Shown here: piece by piece, positions 32,647 through 41,049 of the stretch | Layout: the number at the start of each line of letters is the position of its first letter | How positions within the stretch are numbered: position 1 is the first letter of the stretch | NCBI GenBank assembly: GCA_964646525.1 | Contig: CAZYER010000010.1 | Span: forward strand, 1-41,049 | DNA: 41,049 bases | Origin: GCA-002282575 sp964646525 | GTDB taxonomy: Bacteria; Pseudomonadota; Gammaproteobacteria; Thiomicrospirales; Thiomicrospiraceae | Reading direction: 5' to 3' | Translations under genes and position numbers: made by a program | The notes under the pieces: model-generated | Told to the model about the DNA's origin: nothing | Database searches by the model: none | The model's input: only the letters and a program-made list of their open reading frames with translations

Positions 32647-33260
32647 TGATTTGGCATAAGTTACGACAAAGCTGGGCTAAACAGCGTTTAAAAAATCAAG
32701 ATTATGCTTTTTTATTCGATGATTCCAGCGACGATGAAGTGGTGTGTTTTGATTGTGAAACTACGGGTCTTAATCCTAAACACGATAAAATAATCACGCT
32801 CAGTGCCATAAAAATTCGTGGTAATGAACTGCTAACCAGCCAAAGCTTAAATCTTACCTTTAAACAAAGTCAACTGATTAACCCTGAAAGTATTATTATC
32901 CATCAGCTTCGCAACATGGATATTGAGCAAGGGCTAGAAGAGCGCGAAGCTATCACGCAATTTCTCCATTTTATTGGCTCTCGTCCATTAGTGGGCTATT
33001 ACCTAGAATTTGATGTGGCTATGGTTAATCAAGTCATTAAACCTTGGCTTGGCATCAATCTACCTAATCGACAAATAGAGGTAGCTAACCTTTATCATGA
33101 ACGTTACTATCAATCCTTGTTGCAAAAAGAGCATGAAGTATTTGATTTAAGTTTTAACGCTATTTTAACTCGACTAAACCTACCCAATATGGCCAAGCAC
33201 GATGCTTTTAACGATGCGTTAATGACAGCCTTGATCTACACTAAACTAAAGCATGTTTAA
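32646..33260 (+). CDS. DnaQ-like 3'-5' exonuclease
   Basis: This 204-aa DEDDh exonuclease has motif I CFDCETTGL (D36, E38), motif II YYLEFDVAM and motif III HDAFNDAL. It is not the replicative epsilon subunit: no clamp-binding motif is evident and it lies in an acetate-transport context. The start overlaps the previous stop by one base (TAATG), so it is coupled to the signalling protein. The pair is widespread beside actP in proteobacteria. Substrate is unknown. Confidence 0.85.
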   Translation: MIWHKLRQSWAKQRLKNQDYAFLFDDSSDDEVVCFDCETTGLNPKHDKIITLSAIKIRGNELLTSQSLNLTFKQSQLINPESIIIHQLRNMDIEQGLEEREAITQFLHFIGSRPLVGYYLEFDVAMVNQVIKPWLGINLPNRQIEVANLYHERYYQSLLQKEHEVFDLSFNAILTRLNLPNMAKHDAFNDALMTALIYTKLKHV

Positions 33261-33274
33261 CATAAACAGTTAAC

Positions 33275-34909
33275 TCATGGAAAAAGCGGCAATTGCGGCT
33301 TATCTGCCGTTTCAACATTCGGCAATAATCGCCACACATGACGCGTCACATAAGCCAATTGCATCCAAGCATCTAACAACATCGACTCATGCACATAAAC
33401 GGGTACGCGATCATCACCTGGTGCCGACAAACGTTTACTGTGATGAAACTCTAACTGCTCACGCAACAAACGCATCTCTTTTTTAACCAGATTACTATCA
33501 TCCGTTGCCGTCTTTTCTGGCTGAGACAAAGCCAACAATAATCGTTGTAACTGCTCACCAATACGATGTTGTAATGACGAATAAAGCACTGCAGTGGCAT
33601 CACTCATCACCAGTTTTTCTTTTTGCATGCTGACATACACATTGGGAATAACACTGCCCATTACATGCCCCATAGTGCGTAAACGACTAGAAAGCTTAAT
33701 TTGTCGTAAAATTTGACGCTCACTGACTTCATCATGTGCTAAACGTCCAGTAACAGACATCAGCACCAGTAAACGTTGATCTAGCTGCTTAAGTTCATCT
33801 TGTAAGCTCTGCATGCTATTCATTTGCGCCAAACTACGAGGCATATCGACGCTTAAACGCGTCATTTGCTCTAAGGCTTCACCCATCGCCACAATCAGAC
33901 GATTGCCTTGAACAAGCCCCTCATTAGCTGTTTTAGGCGTCGCGATACTCAATGGATCATGAGCAGGCACTTGATGTGGACTATCGGGTAATATCCAACG
34001 AATCAAGGTTACCAGTTGCGGTACTAACAAAATAAAGACACCCGCAACCACAACATTAAACAAGGTATGCGCATTGGCAAGTAAGATACTGGGTAAAGTC
34101 GAACTACTCACTAAATCAATGAAGTGAATAAAAACATCTAAAAATAGCAATACGATGACGGCACCTATCACGTTGAATAGAGTATGAAATAAGGCAATAC
34201 GGATGGTTTCGCGACTTTTACCAATAGAAGCTAACCAAATGGTAATACAAGTACCAATATTAGCACCCAACATCATTGCAATCGCCGTAGTCATGTCAAC
34301 TTGTTCTGCAAGAACTAAGGCAAGCACTATGCCACCAAAGGCAGATGATGATTGAATCAATGCGGTAACAATAATGCCAACTATGGCAGCCATCCAAATC
34401 GAATCCATCCAATCAATAATGGCTTGCATCCATGTGGTTTCTTGTAGCGGACGCATGGCATCAGCCATCAAATTTAAGCCAAGAAAAATAAGACCTAACG
34501 CCAATAACAGTTCCGCAACATAACGATTCTGCCAACGCCAAAAAAGCAAGGTAATGCTACCAAAGAAAATCAACCATACGGCAATATCGGTTACTTTAAA
34601 AGCTATAAGCTGCAAGGTTAGTGTGGTACCGACGTTGCTACCAATAATAATGGCTAAGGACTGTGCAAAGCTAATCATTCCCGCTTCAACCAAACCTACG
34701 GTTAAAACCGTCAAGACCGTCGAAGATTGCAACAATGCGGTCATGGTTACGCCGACGAATAAGCCATGCCAGCGCGTAGCTGTCATACGCAATAAGAGGC
34801 GACGCATAGACTCGCCAGCATTTGCTTTAAGCTGTTTAGAAAAAACTTCCAAACCGTATAAAAATAACCCTAGCCCGCCTAGCAGCAGACCGATTGATTG
34901 CCACCCCAT
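33275..34909 (-). CDS. Na+/phosphate cotransporter (NptA/YjbB type) with PhoU-like tail
   Basis: This 544-aa inner-membrane protein has the two inverted QSSS repeats of the type II Na/Pi cotransporters (TALLQSSTVLTVLTVGLV and TALIQSSSAFGGIVLAL), each within four to five helices. A cytosolic PhoU-like helical region fills the last about 220 residues. E. coli YjbB exports phosphate, so direction here is open. AAGGAA lies before the ATG. It converges with the DnaQ-like gene; only 14 nt separate them and I see no terminator. Confidence 0.88.
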   Translation of the reverse strand: MGWQSIGLLLGGLGLFLYGLEVFSKQLKANAGESMRRLLLRMTATRWHGLFVGVTMTALLQSSTVLTVLTVGLVEAGMISFAQSLAIIIGSNVGTTLTLQLIAFKVTDIAVWLIFFGSITLLFWRWQNRYVAELLLALGLIFLGLNLMADAMRPLQETTWMQAIIDWMDSIWMAAIVGIIVTALIQSSSAFGGIVLALVLAEQVDMTTAIAMMLGANIGTCITIWLASIGKSRETIRIALFHTLFNVIGAVIVLLFLDVFIHFIDLVSSSTLPSILLANAHTLFNVVVAGVFILLVPQLVTLIRWILPDSPHQVPAHDPLSIATPKTANEGLVQGNRLIVAMGEALEQMTRLSVDMPRSLAQMNSMQSLQDELKQLDQRLLVLMSVTGRLAHDEVSERQILRQIKLSSRLRTMGHVMGSVIPNVYVSMQKEKLVMSDATAVLYSSLQHRIGEQLQRLLLALSQPEKTATDDSNLVKKEMRLLREQLEFHHSKRLSAPGDDRVPVYVHESMLLDAWMQLAYVTRHVWRLLPNVETADKPQLPLFP

Positions 34910-35017
34910 ATGACGCTTCCTTTACAATGATTCATACATAATATTTGCATTGTAACAAAGTATGGAATAATCAAAGACAGCAGCATTAGTTAAGTAGGTA
35001 AATAGCTTAATTGAACA

Positions 35018-35353
35018 CTAAGAGAATTGACGCATCTCTTGCTCTTCTGACTGTAACCTGATACTGAAAGCCCGATTGATTGGAGCAACATAAACTTTAC
35101 CGTCACCTGGGTTACCAGAATGAGCTACCGTTAAAATAATCTGCACGATGTTATCCACCATATCATCGGGCACAATCATTTCCACACGTACTTTTTCAAT
35201 AAAAGGGTCATATTCCTGACTTTGGTTGACGCGTTCTCGACCAAAGCCTTTAATGGTCATTGCTGACAAACCTGGAAAATCTGGTAACTCCATTAAGGTC
35301 AAGGCTAATTTTTCTAGCATAAAAGGCTTAATATAAGCACGAATTTCTTGCAT
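35018..35353 (-). CDS. Divergent PII-like signalling protein linked to metal efflux
   Basis: This 111-aa protein has the PII fold: MQEIRAYIKPFMLEKLALTL opening, TIKGFGRERV at the T-loop base, and GNPGDGKVYVAPI matching the conserved GDGK B-loop. The T-loop lacks the uridylylated tyrosine of GlnB (NQSQEYDPF instead). The ATG at 35353 is chosen for GAGAGG 8 nt upstream; a TTG one codon earlier is rejected. It is last in the RND operon, 14 nt after the pump gene. PII-like proteins in such operons may bind metal or nucleotide and tune efflux; that role is inferred. Confidence 0.8.
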   Translation of the reverse strand: MQEIRAYIKPFMLEKLALTLMELPDFPGLSAMTIKGFGRERVNQSQEYDPFIEKVRVEMIVPDDMVDNIVQIILTVAHSGNPGDGKVYVAPINRAFSIRLQSEEQEMRQFS

Positions 35354-35367
35354 CAAACCATCCTCTC

Positions 35368-38300
35368 TTATTCAGTTTGCCATTTTTCTTGGCGACTAAT
35401 TAACAGCCAGTACATCAAGGGCAGTAATGTGAGTGTCGCTATGGTTGCCGTAATTAAGCCGCCGATAATAGCCAGTGCAAAAGGACGCGTTGCCTCCGCA
35501 CCCACACCAGTTGAAACAGCGGCTGGTAGCAAGCCCAAAGTTGCCATCAAAGCAGTCATGAGTACAGGACGCAAACGTGCCTTAGCACCCTCTTGTATCG
35601 AAAGTAAAGCCTCTTCACCGCTGGCACGTAAGTAATTGATATGCTCCATCATGATCACTCCATTTTGTACAGCGATGCCAAAAAGTACAATAAATCCAAC
35701 AGCGGCTGAAATACTTAAGTTCACACCCAATAACCACAGCAGTAGTATTCCGCCTGCAATAGCAAAAGGTACTGTTAACATGACCAAAAAGGCTTGAGCT
35801 ACCGATTTAAAAGCCCAAAACAGCAAAGCAAATATCAATAGTAAAGAAACAGGAACAATTACGTATAAACGCTGCATAGCCCGTTGCTGATTTTCAAACT
35901 CGCCTGACCAAACCACACGATAACCTGGTGGCAGCTCTACTTCTTTATTGACGCGTTGCATGGCTTCTTTAACAAAAGAGCCTTGATCACGGTCAACCAA
36001 GTTAGATTTAATGGCAATACGTCGATAATTGCTTTCACGCGAAATACGATTGGCACCCGTTTTCAATACAATATCAGCCACTTCACCAAGCGGAATTAAC
36101 TGTCCACTCGCCGTTGGAATCAACAAATCATTTATAGCAGCGACAGAGTTACGTCCCTCGTTTTGCAAACGTACTTGTAAATCGAAACGACGTTCACCCT
36201 CTAAAATTTGCGTCGCCACACCACCACCTAAAGCAACTTCGATTTGTTTGTGTACATCAGCGACACTTAAACCGTACATCGCGGCCTTAACTCGATTAAT
36301 GATTAATTGCGCTTCACCTGCACCCATTTGTTGTTCGGCTGCGACATCTGCAGAACCATTGATCGTGTTTAGAATGGAGACAATTTGATTCGCTTTTTCT
36401 TGCATTACAGCCAGCTCAAGCCCATACAACTTAATCACCACCTCACCCTGTGAACCTGAGATAGCTTCTTCGACACTTGCCTGAATTTGCTGAGAAAAAT
36501 TAAACGACAATCCTGAAAAAACACTCACTTTTTCTTTAATCGCTTCGATCAGGGCTACCTTACTAGAATAACGCCATGTTTCTTTAGGTTCCAACTCAAC
36601 ATGAATTTCCATGCTATTAAAACCTTTGCTGTCCGTGCCATCTTCAGGACGTCCTAAATGACTAACCACTAATTTAACTTCAGGGAATCCCATCAGCACA
36701 TCACGCACTTGTCGCTCGACCGCTTTACTTTCTTGCAGTGACGTAGAGGTAGGCAACACCACCGTTAACCAAATATTACCTTCATCGAATTTAGGCATAA
36801 ACTCAGTACCCAACTGCTTCACCATAGAAATACTAAGCACCAATAACACCAAAGCAATGGCAAGAACCCTTTTAGGAACGCTCAGCAAATAAACCAACAA
36901 GCGTTTGTAAGCCAGCGTTACCTTTTCCATTGCAGGACTGTGACGCTCTGTTAAGCGATGATCGAGAAAAAAACTCATCAACGCTGGCACCAAAAAGAGC
37001 GTTAACAACACCGAACCTAGCAGAGCAAAGGTCAAAGTAAGTGCCATTGGAGTAAAAATTTTACCTTCGACCTGACTAAAGGTCAGTACGGGCAAAAATG
37101 CCGCAATCAAGATTACTTTGGCAAAAATAATCGGACGAATCATCTGACTCCCGACGGCGACCAAAGTTTGGCGTCTATGCAGAATCGACGCACCCTGCGC
37201 CATATCAGCGGTCAACTTAACCATCACCGCCTCAACCAATACCACGGTTGAATCTACGATAATACCAAAATCAATTGCTCCTAACGAAATCAAGTTTGCC
37301 GATACGCCATTGAGGCTCATCAAAATAAAAGCAAATAGTAAAGATAATGGAATGATAATGGCGACCAACAGCGCCGCAATCGGGCGCATTAAAAACACTA
37401 ATAATATAATAACGACTAGCGCCGCACCATGCAGTAAATTATCCGTCACGGTATGCACGGTATGTGTCACCAACTTGGTACGATCATTGACCATTTCAAT
37501 CCGTGTTCCAGGGGGTAACAACACCTCATTAAGCTCGTTAATACGTTGCTTAACCCCTTCAATAATCTTGACCGCATCACCGCCCTTGGTCATCATAACA
37601 ATGCCCAGAGAGACATCATCCTCAGTGTTATAGCCTACAATTCCCGTACGCTCTTGATGACCGATTTCTACTCGCCCTAAATCGCGCACGCGAACAGGTG
37701 TAGTGCCATTGAGATTAACGACAACCACTTGAGCAATATCTTCTAGTGTTTGTAGTAAGCCAATACCACGAATCACCATAGCTTGCTCACCGCTCACTAA
37801 GACGCCACCACCCGTATTGCTGTTATTTTCGGCGAGTGCATCCATCACCTGCCCAGCACTCAGTCCAAAAGAACGCAAACGTTCAGGATCTAAATTAACT
37901 TGATATTGTTTGACTTGTCCACCAAAACTCGATACATCCGCCACACCAGGAGCAGTTTTAATATGGGGTGCAATCACCCAATCTTGTAAGGCTCTGATTT
38001 CTGTTAATGGCAAATTATCACTGTGAACCACATAACGGTAAATTTCACCTACACCCGTAGTTAAGGGACCTAAAACGGGCTGAACACCCTCAGGCAAATC
38101 CGCTTGCTTTAGCCTTTCTAATACTTGCTGACGAGAAAAATAATCCTCTGCATCGTCATTGAAAGTTGCTGTCACTACCGATAAACCAAAGGTTGAAACC
38201 GAGCGCACATTCATTAACTTAGGCGCACCATTGATAGCTCGCTCAATTGGCATACTCACAAGCTTCTCAACTTCCTCGGCTGATTGGTTAGGAAATTGAC

Positions 38301-38451
38301 TGATGACCACCACATAGACGTTTTGCACTTCGGGAAAGGCTTGTACAGGCAAACGCTCATACACAATGGCACCATAAATTGCCATCAAAGCGGTGATAAT
38401 AATCACCATCCAGCGTTGTTGTAACGCAAATACCAGAATATTACGAATCAT
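35368..38451 (-). CDS. CzcA-type heavy-metal RND efflux pump
   Basis: This 1027-aa inner-membrane pump exports divalent metal ions driven by protons. It has the RND topology: helix 1 near residues 10-30, a large periplasmic loop, helices 2-6 from about 340, a second loop, and helices 8-12 at the end. The HME signature in helix 4 is GAIDFGIIVDSTVVLVE with D394, D400 and E407, equivalent to the essential D402, D408 and E415 of CzcA. This favours Zn/Co/Cd/Ni over Cu/Ag. The start ATG follows the fusion protein by 21 nt. Confidence 0.92.
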   Translation of the reverse strand: MIRNILVFALQQRWMVIIITALMAIYGAIVYERLPVQAFPEVQNVYVVVISQFPNQSAEEVEKLVSMPIERAINGAPKLMNVRSVSTFGLSVVTATFNDDAEDYFSRQQVLERLKQADLPEGVQPVLGPLTTGVGEIYRYVVHSDNLPLTEIRALQDWVIAPHIKTAPGVADVSSFGGQVKQYQVNLDPERLRSFGLSAGQVMDALAENNSNTGGGVLVSGEQAMVIRGIGLLQTLEDIAQVVVVNLNGTTPVRVRDLGRVEIGHQERTGIVGYNTEDDVSLGIVMMTKGGDAVKIIEGVKQRINELNEVLLPPGTRIEMVNDRTKLVTHTVHTVTDNLLHGAALVVIILLVFLMRPIAALLVAIIIPLSLLFAFILMSLNGVSANLISLGAIDFGIIVDSTVVLVEAVMVKLTADMAQGASILHRRQTLVAVGSQMIRPIIFAKVILIAAFLPVLTFSQVEGKIFTPMALTLTFALLGSVLLTLFLVPALMSFFLDHRLTERHSPAMEKVTLAYKRLLVYLLSVPKRVLAIALVLLVLSISMVKQLGTEFMPKFDEGNIWLTVVLPTSTSLQESKAVERQVRDVLMGFPEVKLVVSHLGRPEDGTDSKGFNSMEIHVELEPKETWRYSSKVALIEAIKEKVSVFSGLSFNFSQQIQASVEEAISGSQGEVVIKLYGLELAVMQEKANQIVSILNTINGSADVAAEQQMGAGEAQLIINRVKAAMYGLSVADVHKQIEVALGGGVATQILEGERRFDLQVRLQNEGRNSVAAINDLLIPTASGQLIPLGEVADIVLKTGANRISRESNYRRIAIKSNLVDRDQGSFVKEAMQRVNKEVELPPGYRVVWSGEFENQQRAMQRLYVIVPVSLLLIFALLFWAFKSVAQAFLVMLTVPFAIAGGILLLWLLGVNLSISAAVGFIVLFGIAVQNGVIMMEHINYLRASGEEALLSIQEGAKARLRPVLMTALMATLGLLPAAVSTGVGAEATRPFALAIIGGLITATIATLTLLPLMYWLLISRQEKWQTE

Positions 38452-38472
38452 GATCTGTTCCGCTGGTTAGGG

Positions 38473-39621
38473 TTAATTGCTATTGAGCTTTAGCATTTCA
38501 CGACGTAACAGCAAAGCACCGTCACTAACTACTTGGTCGCCTTTCTTTAGACCCGACAAGACCAATGCTGTATCACTAAAACGCATGCCTAAGCTGACCT
38601 CTTGCCAGTGAAATCTGTCTGTGTCAACACGCAAAAACACATAGTGCTTATCGCCCTCAGTCAACACTGCCGATAAAGGCACGGGTAAATTGGGCTGTTG
38701 ACTTTGGTTACGAATAGAAACCTGCGCATGCATAGCAGGAAGTAACTTAAACTCGCTATTGTCGAGTTGACAACGCACTTGTATCGAGCGCGTCTGAGGA
38801 TTAACCACTTGACTGACATAATCTACCTTACCGTAAAACGCATAATCTGGCCATGATGCTACACGCACGGTAATCGGCTGACCCACAGCGACTTTGGCAA
38901 TGTCTTTTTCAAACACATCAATCCACAACCACAATTGACCTAGATCTGAAATGACATAAAGCGGATCCGATAAGTCTGGTCTAACTTCCATGCCTGGATT
39001 AACCTTGACTTCAGTAATCGTACCAGACAAAGGCGAACGTAAATGAAAAGCACCGGTTTGCATACTCACGCCACCAGCTTGAACACCAAGCTTTTCTAAA
39101 TATTTACGCGCTCGCTCAAACTCTGAATTAGCTTGTGTTAAACCATCTAACTCTTGCTCGTAGTCTTTGCGTGACATCACTTTTGCATCAAATAAACGCT
39201 GCGCCCGCGCAAAAGACTCCTTAGCCAACTTTTGATTGGCTGTTGCCTTTTCTAAGGCAGACAAAGCATCATTAAAGTCGGGGCTATTCAGTTTAAGCAC
39301 CACATCCCCTTTCACTACCTGCTTACCCAGTGGCATCGGTTCAGATATAACACGTCCACTAATAGGAGAAGTGAGTCTTAGCGTTTTAGTTTCATCATAA
39401 GCAAGACTGGCACTCGCCGGTGGCAAAATGGGTGCGTCATCCAAAACCAGGGTATAAAAAGCTAATTGACGAAAACGAGGGTCTTTTTCAGTCACCACCA
39501 CATCTTGACCATCAACGAAAAAAGAAACCTCTTTAGGTTCTTCGCTCGTTTTGGCTCTATCAGATGAATCGCAAGCTGCAACACTGATCAACATCAATAC
39601 AAAAACCAACAGATTGCGCAT
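38473..39621 (-). CDS. Membrane fusion lipoprotein of the RND efflux system (CzcB-like)
   Basis: This 382-aa periplasmic adaptor has a lipoprotein signal (MRNLLVFVLMLISVAACDS, lipobox SVAAC), a barrel-sandwich hybrid split around RLTSPISGRVISEPMPLGKQV and HLRSPLSGTITEVKVNPG, and a coiled-coil hairpin between them (about 115-170, ALSALEKATANQKLAKESF...). The C-terminal membrane-proximal domain follows. It links the inner pump to the outer channel. It is directly adjacent to the TolC-like gene with no gap. The lipid anchor differs from the non-lipidated CzcB of Cupriavidus. Confidence 0.9.
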   Translation of the reverse strand: MRNLLVFVLMLISVAACDSSDRAKTSEEPKEVSFFVDGQDVVVTEKDPRFRQLAFYTLVLDDAPILPPASASLAYDETKTLRLTSPISGRVISEPMPLGKQVVKGDVVLKLNSPDFNDALSALEKATANQKLAKESFARAQRLFDAKVMSRKDYEQELDGLTQANSEFERARKYLEKLGVQAGGVSMQTGAFHLRSPLSGTITEVKVNPGMEVRPDLSDPLYVISDLGQLWLWIDVFEKDIAKVAVGQPITVRVASWPDYAFYGKVDYVSQVVNPQTRSIQVRCQLDNSEFKLLPAMHAQVSIRNQSQQPNLPVPLSAVLTEGDKHYVFLRVDTDRFHWQEVSLGMRFSDTALVLSGLKKGDQVVSDGALLLRREMLKLNSN

Positions 39622-40887
39622 TTAATCTTTTCCTTCTTTGCCACTAGCATAAACAAAATTTAATTGAGCTTGAGTCAAGTCGAATTGCGCTTGCGTATAT
39701 TCCAACATGATATTTCGGTAATTATTTTCTGCATCTAATAACTCAAGCAGGGAAATAGCACCCTGTTGGTAAGCGATTAATGACGAAGATCGAATTTGAT
39801 ACGCCTTATCGATGAGTTCTTGCGTGTAGCGTTTGAGCACGCGTTCTTTTTGTTCGTACTGAGCTAAGGATTGCGATACTTGAGTTCTCACCTGTTGCTT
39901 TAACTGCAACAAGGATAGCTCACTCAGTCGCTTGTCAGCACGTGCCTGTGCCACCTCACCCTGAAACTGATGCCACAAAGGCAAGCTAACACTCACCCCA
40001 ACACCCAAGCTATCGCGCACCAATGCACTCGGATCATGTACCGCTTGCACACCTATCTCGACATCGGGAACAACCAGTTTTTGCGCCAAATCGAGTTGAG
40101 CTTGCAAACGATTCACTTGCAAATCAGCGGCTTTAACATCGGGACGTATCGACAAAGCTTCATCTATCAGCTGATGAGGATTCTTAAAACCAGGGGCTTT
40201 AGACTTAGGAAAGTGTTCAACCGTGCGCAGTTGATCGGCTGGAATTTCATAAACCAAAAGTTCTGCCAACTGCTGACGCGATTCTATCAATGCCAATGAT
40301 GCCTGATCCACCAGAGTTTTGGCTTTCAGCACCTCAACCTCGATACGGTTAAATTCAGTCTCAGAAATGTCGCCTGCTTTGAGGCGTAAAAAATTAGCCC
40401 GTGATGTTTGATTAAGCTTTTCTAAAATTTCGTTATACAACTGAACGACTTGCTGATCTCGAACCACTTGATAATAAGCAATAAGCAAATCACGTTTTAA
40501 TGATCTGAGCAAATCTTCGAATAACAACTGCTGAGCTTGAACAGCCACTTCAGCACCCTGAATACGCAGTTGTCGCTTACCTGCTGTTTCGATAAGTTGC
40601 GTTAATGTTAAATTATTATTGTAGGGTCTATCCCAATAGCTCTTACCACCGTCCCAATTTTTCTGGTCTCCAATGCCGGAGATTGTTAAAGAGGCACTTG
40701 GATTGGTGAATTGTTTCGCAATCAACAGCTCAGCTTTTGATGCATCAATTTGTGCCTGACCAGCGAGTAAAGGCAGATTTTTTTCTAAGAAAATCTGTAA
40801 AACCTGTTGTTCTGTTACCAGCGTAACAGCGCTGACCGACAACGATAATGGCAACAATGCCACCCAAACCCAACTTAAAAATCGCAC
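39622..40887 (-). CDS. TolC-family outer-membrane channel of the RND system (CzcC-like)
   Basis: This 421-aa outer-membrane factor begins with a Sec signal peptide MRFLSWVWVALLPLSLSVSA and continues with the two TolC-like repeats of long helices and short strands (first repeat from ILEKLNQTSRANFLRLKAGD, second with LAQYEQKERVLKRYTQ and LIAYQQGAISLLELLDAEN). The GTG at 40887 is preferred because an AGG-rich stretch lies 6 nt upstream and it gives the best signal peptide; a TTG at 40917 would add ten residues. It is the first gene of the operon. Confidence 0.88.
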   Translation of the reverse strand: MRFLSWVWVALLPLSLSVSAVTLVTEQQVLQIFLEKNLPLLAGQAQIDASKAELLIAKQFTNPSASLTISGIGDQKNWDGGKSYWDRPYNNNLTLTQLIETAGKRQLRIQGAEVAVQAQQLLFEDLLRSLKRDLLIAYYQVVRDQQVVQLYNEILEKLNQTSRANFLRLKAGDISETEFNRIEVEVLKAKTLVDQASLALIESRQQLAELLVYEIPADQLRTVEHFPKSKAPGFKNPHQLIDEALSIRPDVKAADLQVNRLQAQLDLAQKLVVPDVEIGVQAVHDPSALVRDSLGVGVSVSLPLWHQFQGEVAQARADKRLSELSLLQLKQQVRTQVSQSLAQYEQKERVLKRYTQELIDKAYQIRSSSLIAYQQGAISLLELLDAENNYRNIMLEYTQAQFDLTQAQLNFVYASGKEGKD

Positions 40888-41049
40888 TGAAAACCTGACC
40901 CTAAAAAAATAATGCAAAACAATGTAATTATAGGTGAAACAGGTGACAAAATTATGAATTTAATTCACTCACAACATATTTTTTATTGGCCAAGCTTGGT
41001 TAACTGTAGGGTCTCGACTGGTTGGATAAGTTATAATTATCTCAAGTCT
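40888..41049. promoter_or_regulatory. Upstream region of the metal-efflux operon
   Basis: On the minus strand a TATAAT (40927-40932) lies about 40 nt before the operon start, without a good -35 at 16-18 nt. Two palindromes are present: CCAAGCTTGG (40990-40999) and GATAA-N7-TTATC (around 41026-41042), either of which could bind a regulator. No metal-sensor gene is inside the window. No gene is seen here. Confidence 0.4.

Noticed and set aside
34554..34913. 119-codon plus-strand frame opposite the Na/phosphate cotransporter
   Set aside because: It is the complement of conserved membrane helices and has no start context or family features.
15704..41014. Shared TGTAGGGTCTC words near 15712 and 41004
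   Set aside because: Only 11 bp match, without extended similarity or palindromy; chance is sufficient.
1..41049. CRISPR arrays, rRNA, tRNA, insertion sequences with transposase, phage structural genes
   Set aside because: Looked for and not seen; no regular spacer-repeat pattern, transposase or structural gene is present.

Overview
The window looks like a chromosomal segment of a gammaproteobacterium of moderate, slightly AT-rich base composition. The support is the gene set: hisC-tyrA, a RoxA-type ribosomal oxygenase, acs with an actP-type acetate symporter, an HME-RND (Czc-type) efflux operon and a VapBC module. I cannot name the genus. The left 17 kb is accessory DNA rich in defence, toxin-antitoxin, NAD-related and decayed genes. 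The right 23 kb is mostly ordinary housekeeping and transport.

Region 1 (1-2.2 kb): an orphan DnaB-type RecA-fold ATPase on the plus strand, a decayed antisense fragment of an AAA_14-type ATPase, and a VapBC toxin-antitoxin pair with a recognisable autoregulated promoter.

Region 2 (2.2-12.1 kb): a tightly packed five-gene minus-strand run, transcribed addB-like > addA-like > mcrB > mcrC > cytosolic 5'-nucleotidase. Junctions are 4-nt overlap, 30 nt, 1-nt overlap and 8 nt. It combines a GTP-dependent modified-DNA restriction motor and nuclease (McrBC) with a helicase-nuclease pair able to degrade DNA ends and a nucleotidase that could dispose of released nucleotides. The McrB N-terminal (target-reading) domain is not one I recognise, and the AddB-like subunit has no visible Walker A or iron-sulphur cysteines. 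This is my first candidate for an undescribed system.

Region 3 (12.2-17.2 kb): a minus-strand array of small genes: two secreted or lipoprotein genes, a 5'(3')-deoxyribonucleotidase, an unknown protein, two different Sir2-family proteins, a small WDPIG-motif protein and an N-formylglutamate amidohydrolase. Two pseudogenes lie among them: an internally deleted second copy of one Sir2 gene and a decayed gamma-glutamylcyclotransferase. Nearly identical palindromes with a GAC-N7-GTC core (AT-rich spacer) recur at 101, 12783, 13661, 15898, 16675 and 17171. In the array each sits at the 3' end of one gene and about 45-60 nt upstream of the next. They define a local regulon whose regulator I cannot identify; the adjacent HTH-WYL protein (17185-18207) is a candidate. 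This is my second candidate system.

Region 4 (17.2-23.4 kb, minus strand): WYL regulator, tyrA, hisC, and a PreP-like M16 metallopeptidase with its own terminator.

Region 5 (23.4-33.3 kb, plus strand): M61 PDZ peptidase, roxA, acs, then a possible attenuator and leader peptide, a small membrane protein, actP-type symporter, a cNMP/CBS/nucleotidyltransferase signalling protein and a DnaQ-like exonuclease. This is an acetate uptake and activation block.

Region 6 (33.3-41 kb, minus strand): a NptA-type Na/phosphate cotransporter, then an operon TolC-like > membrane fusion lipoprotein > CzcA-type RND pump > divergent PII-like protein for divalent metal export.
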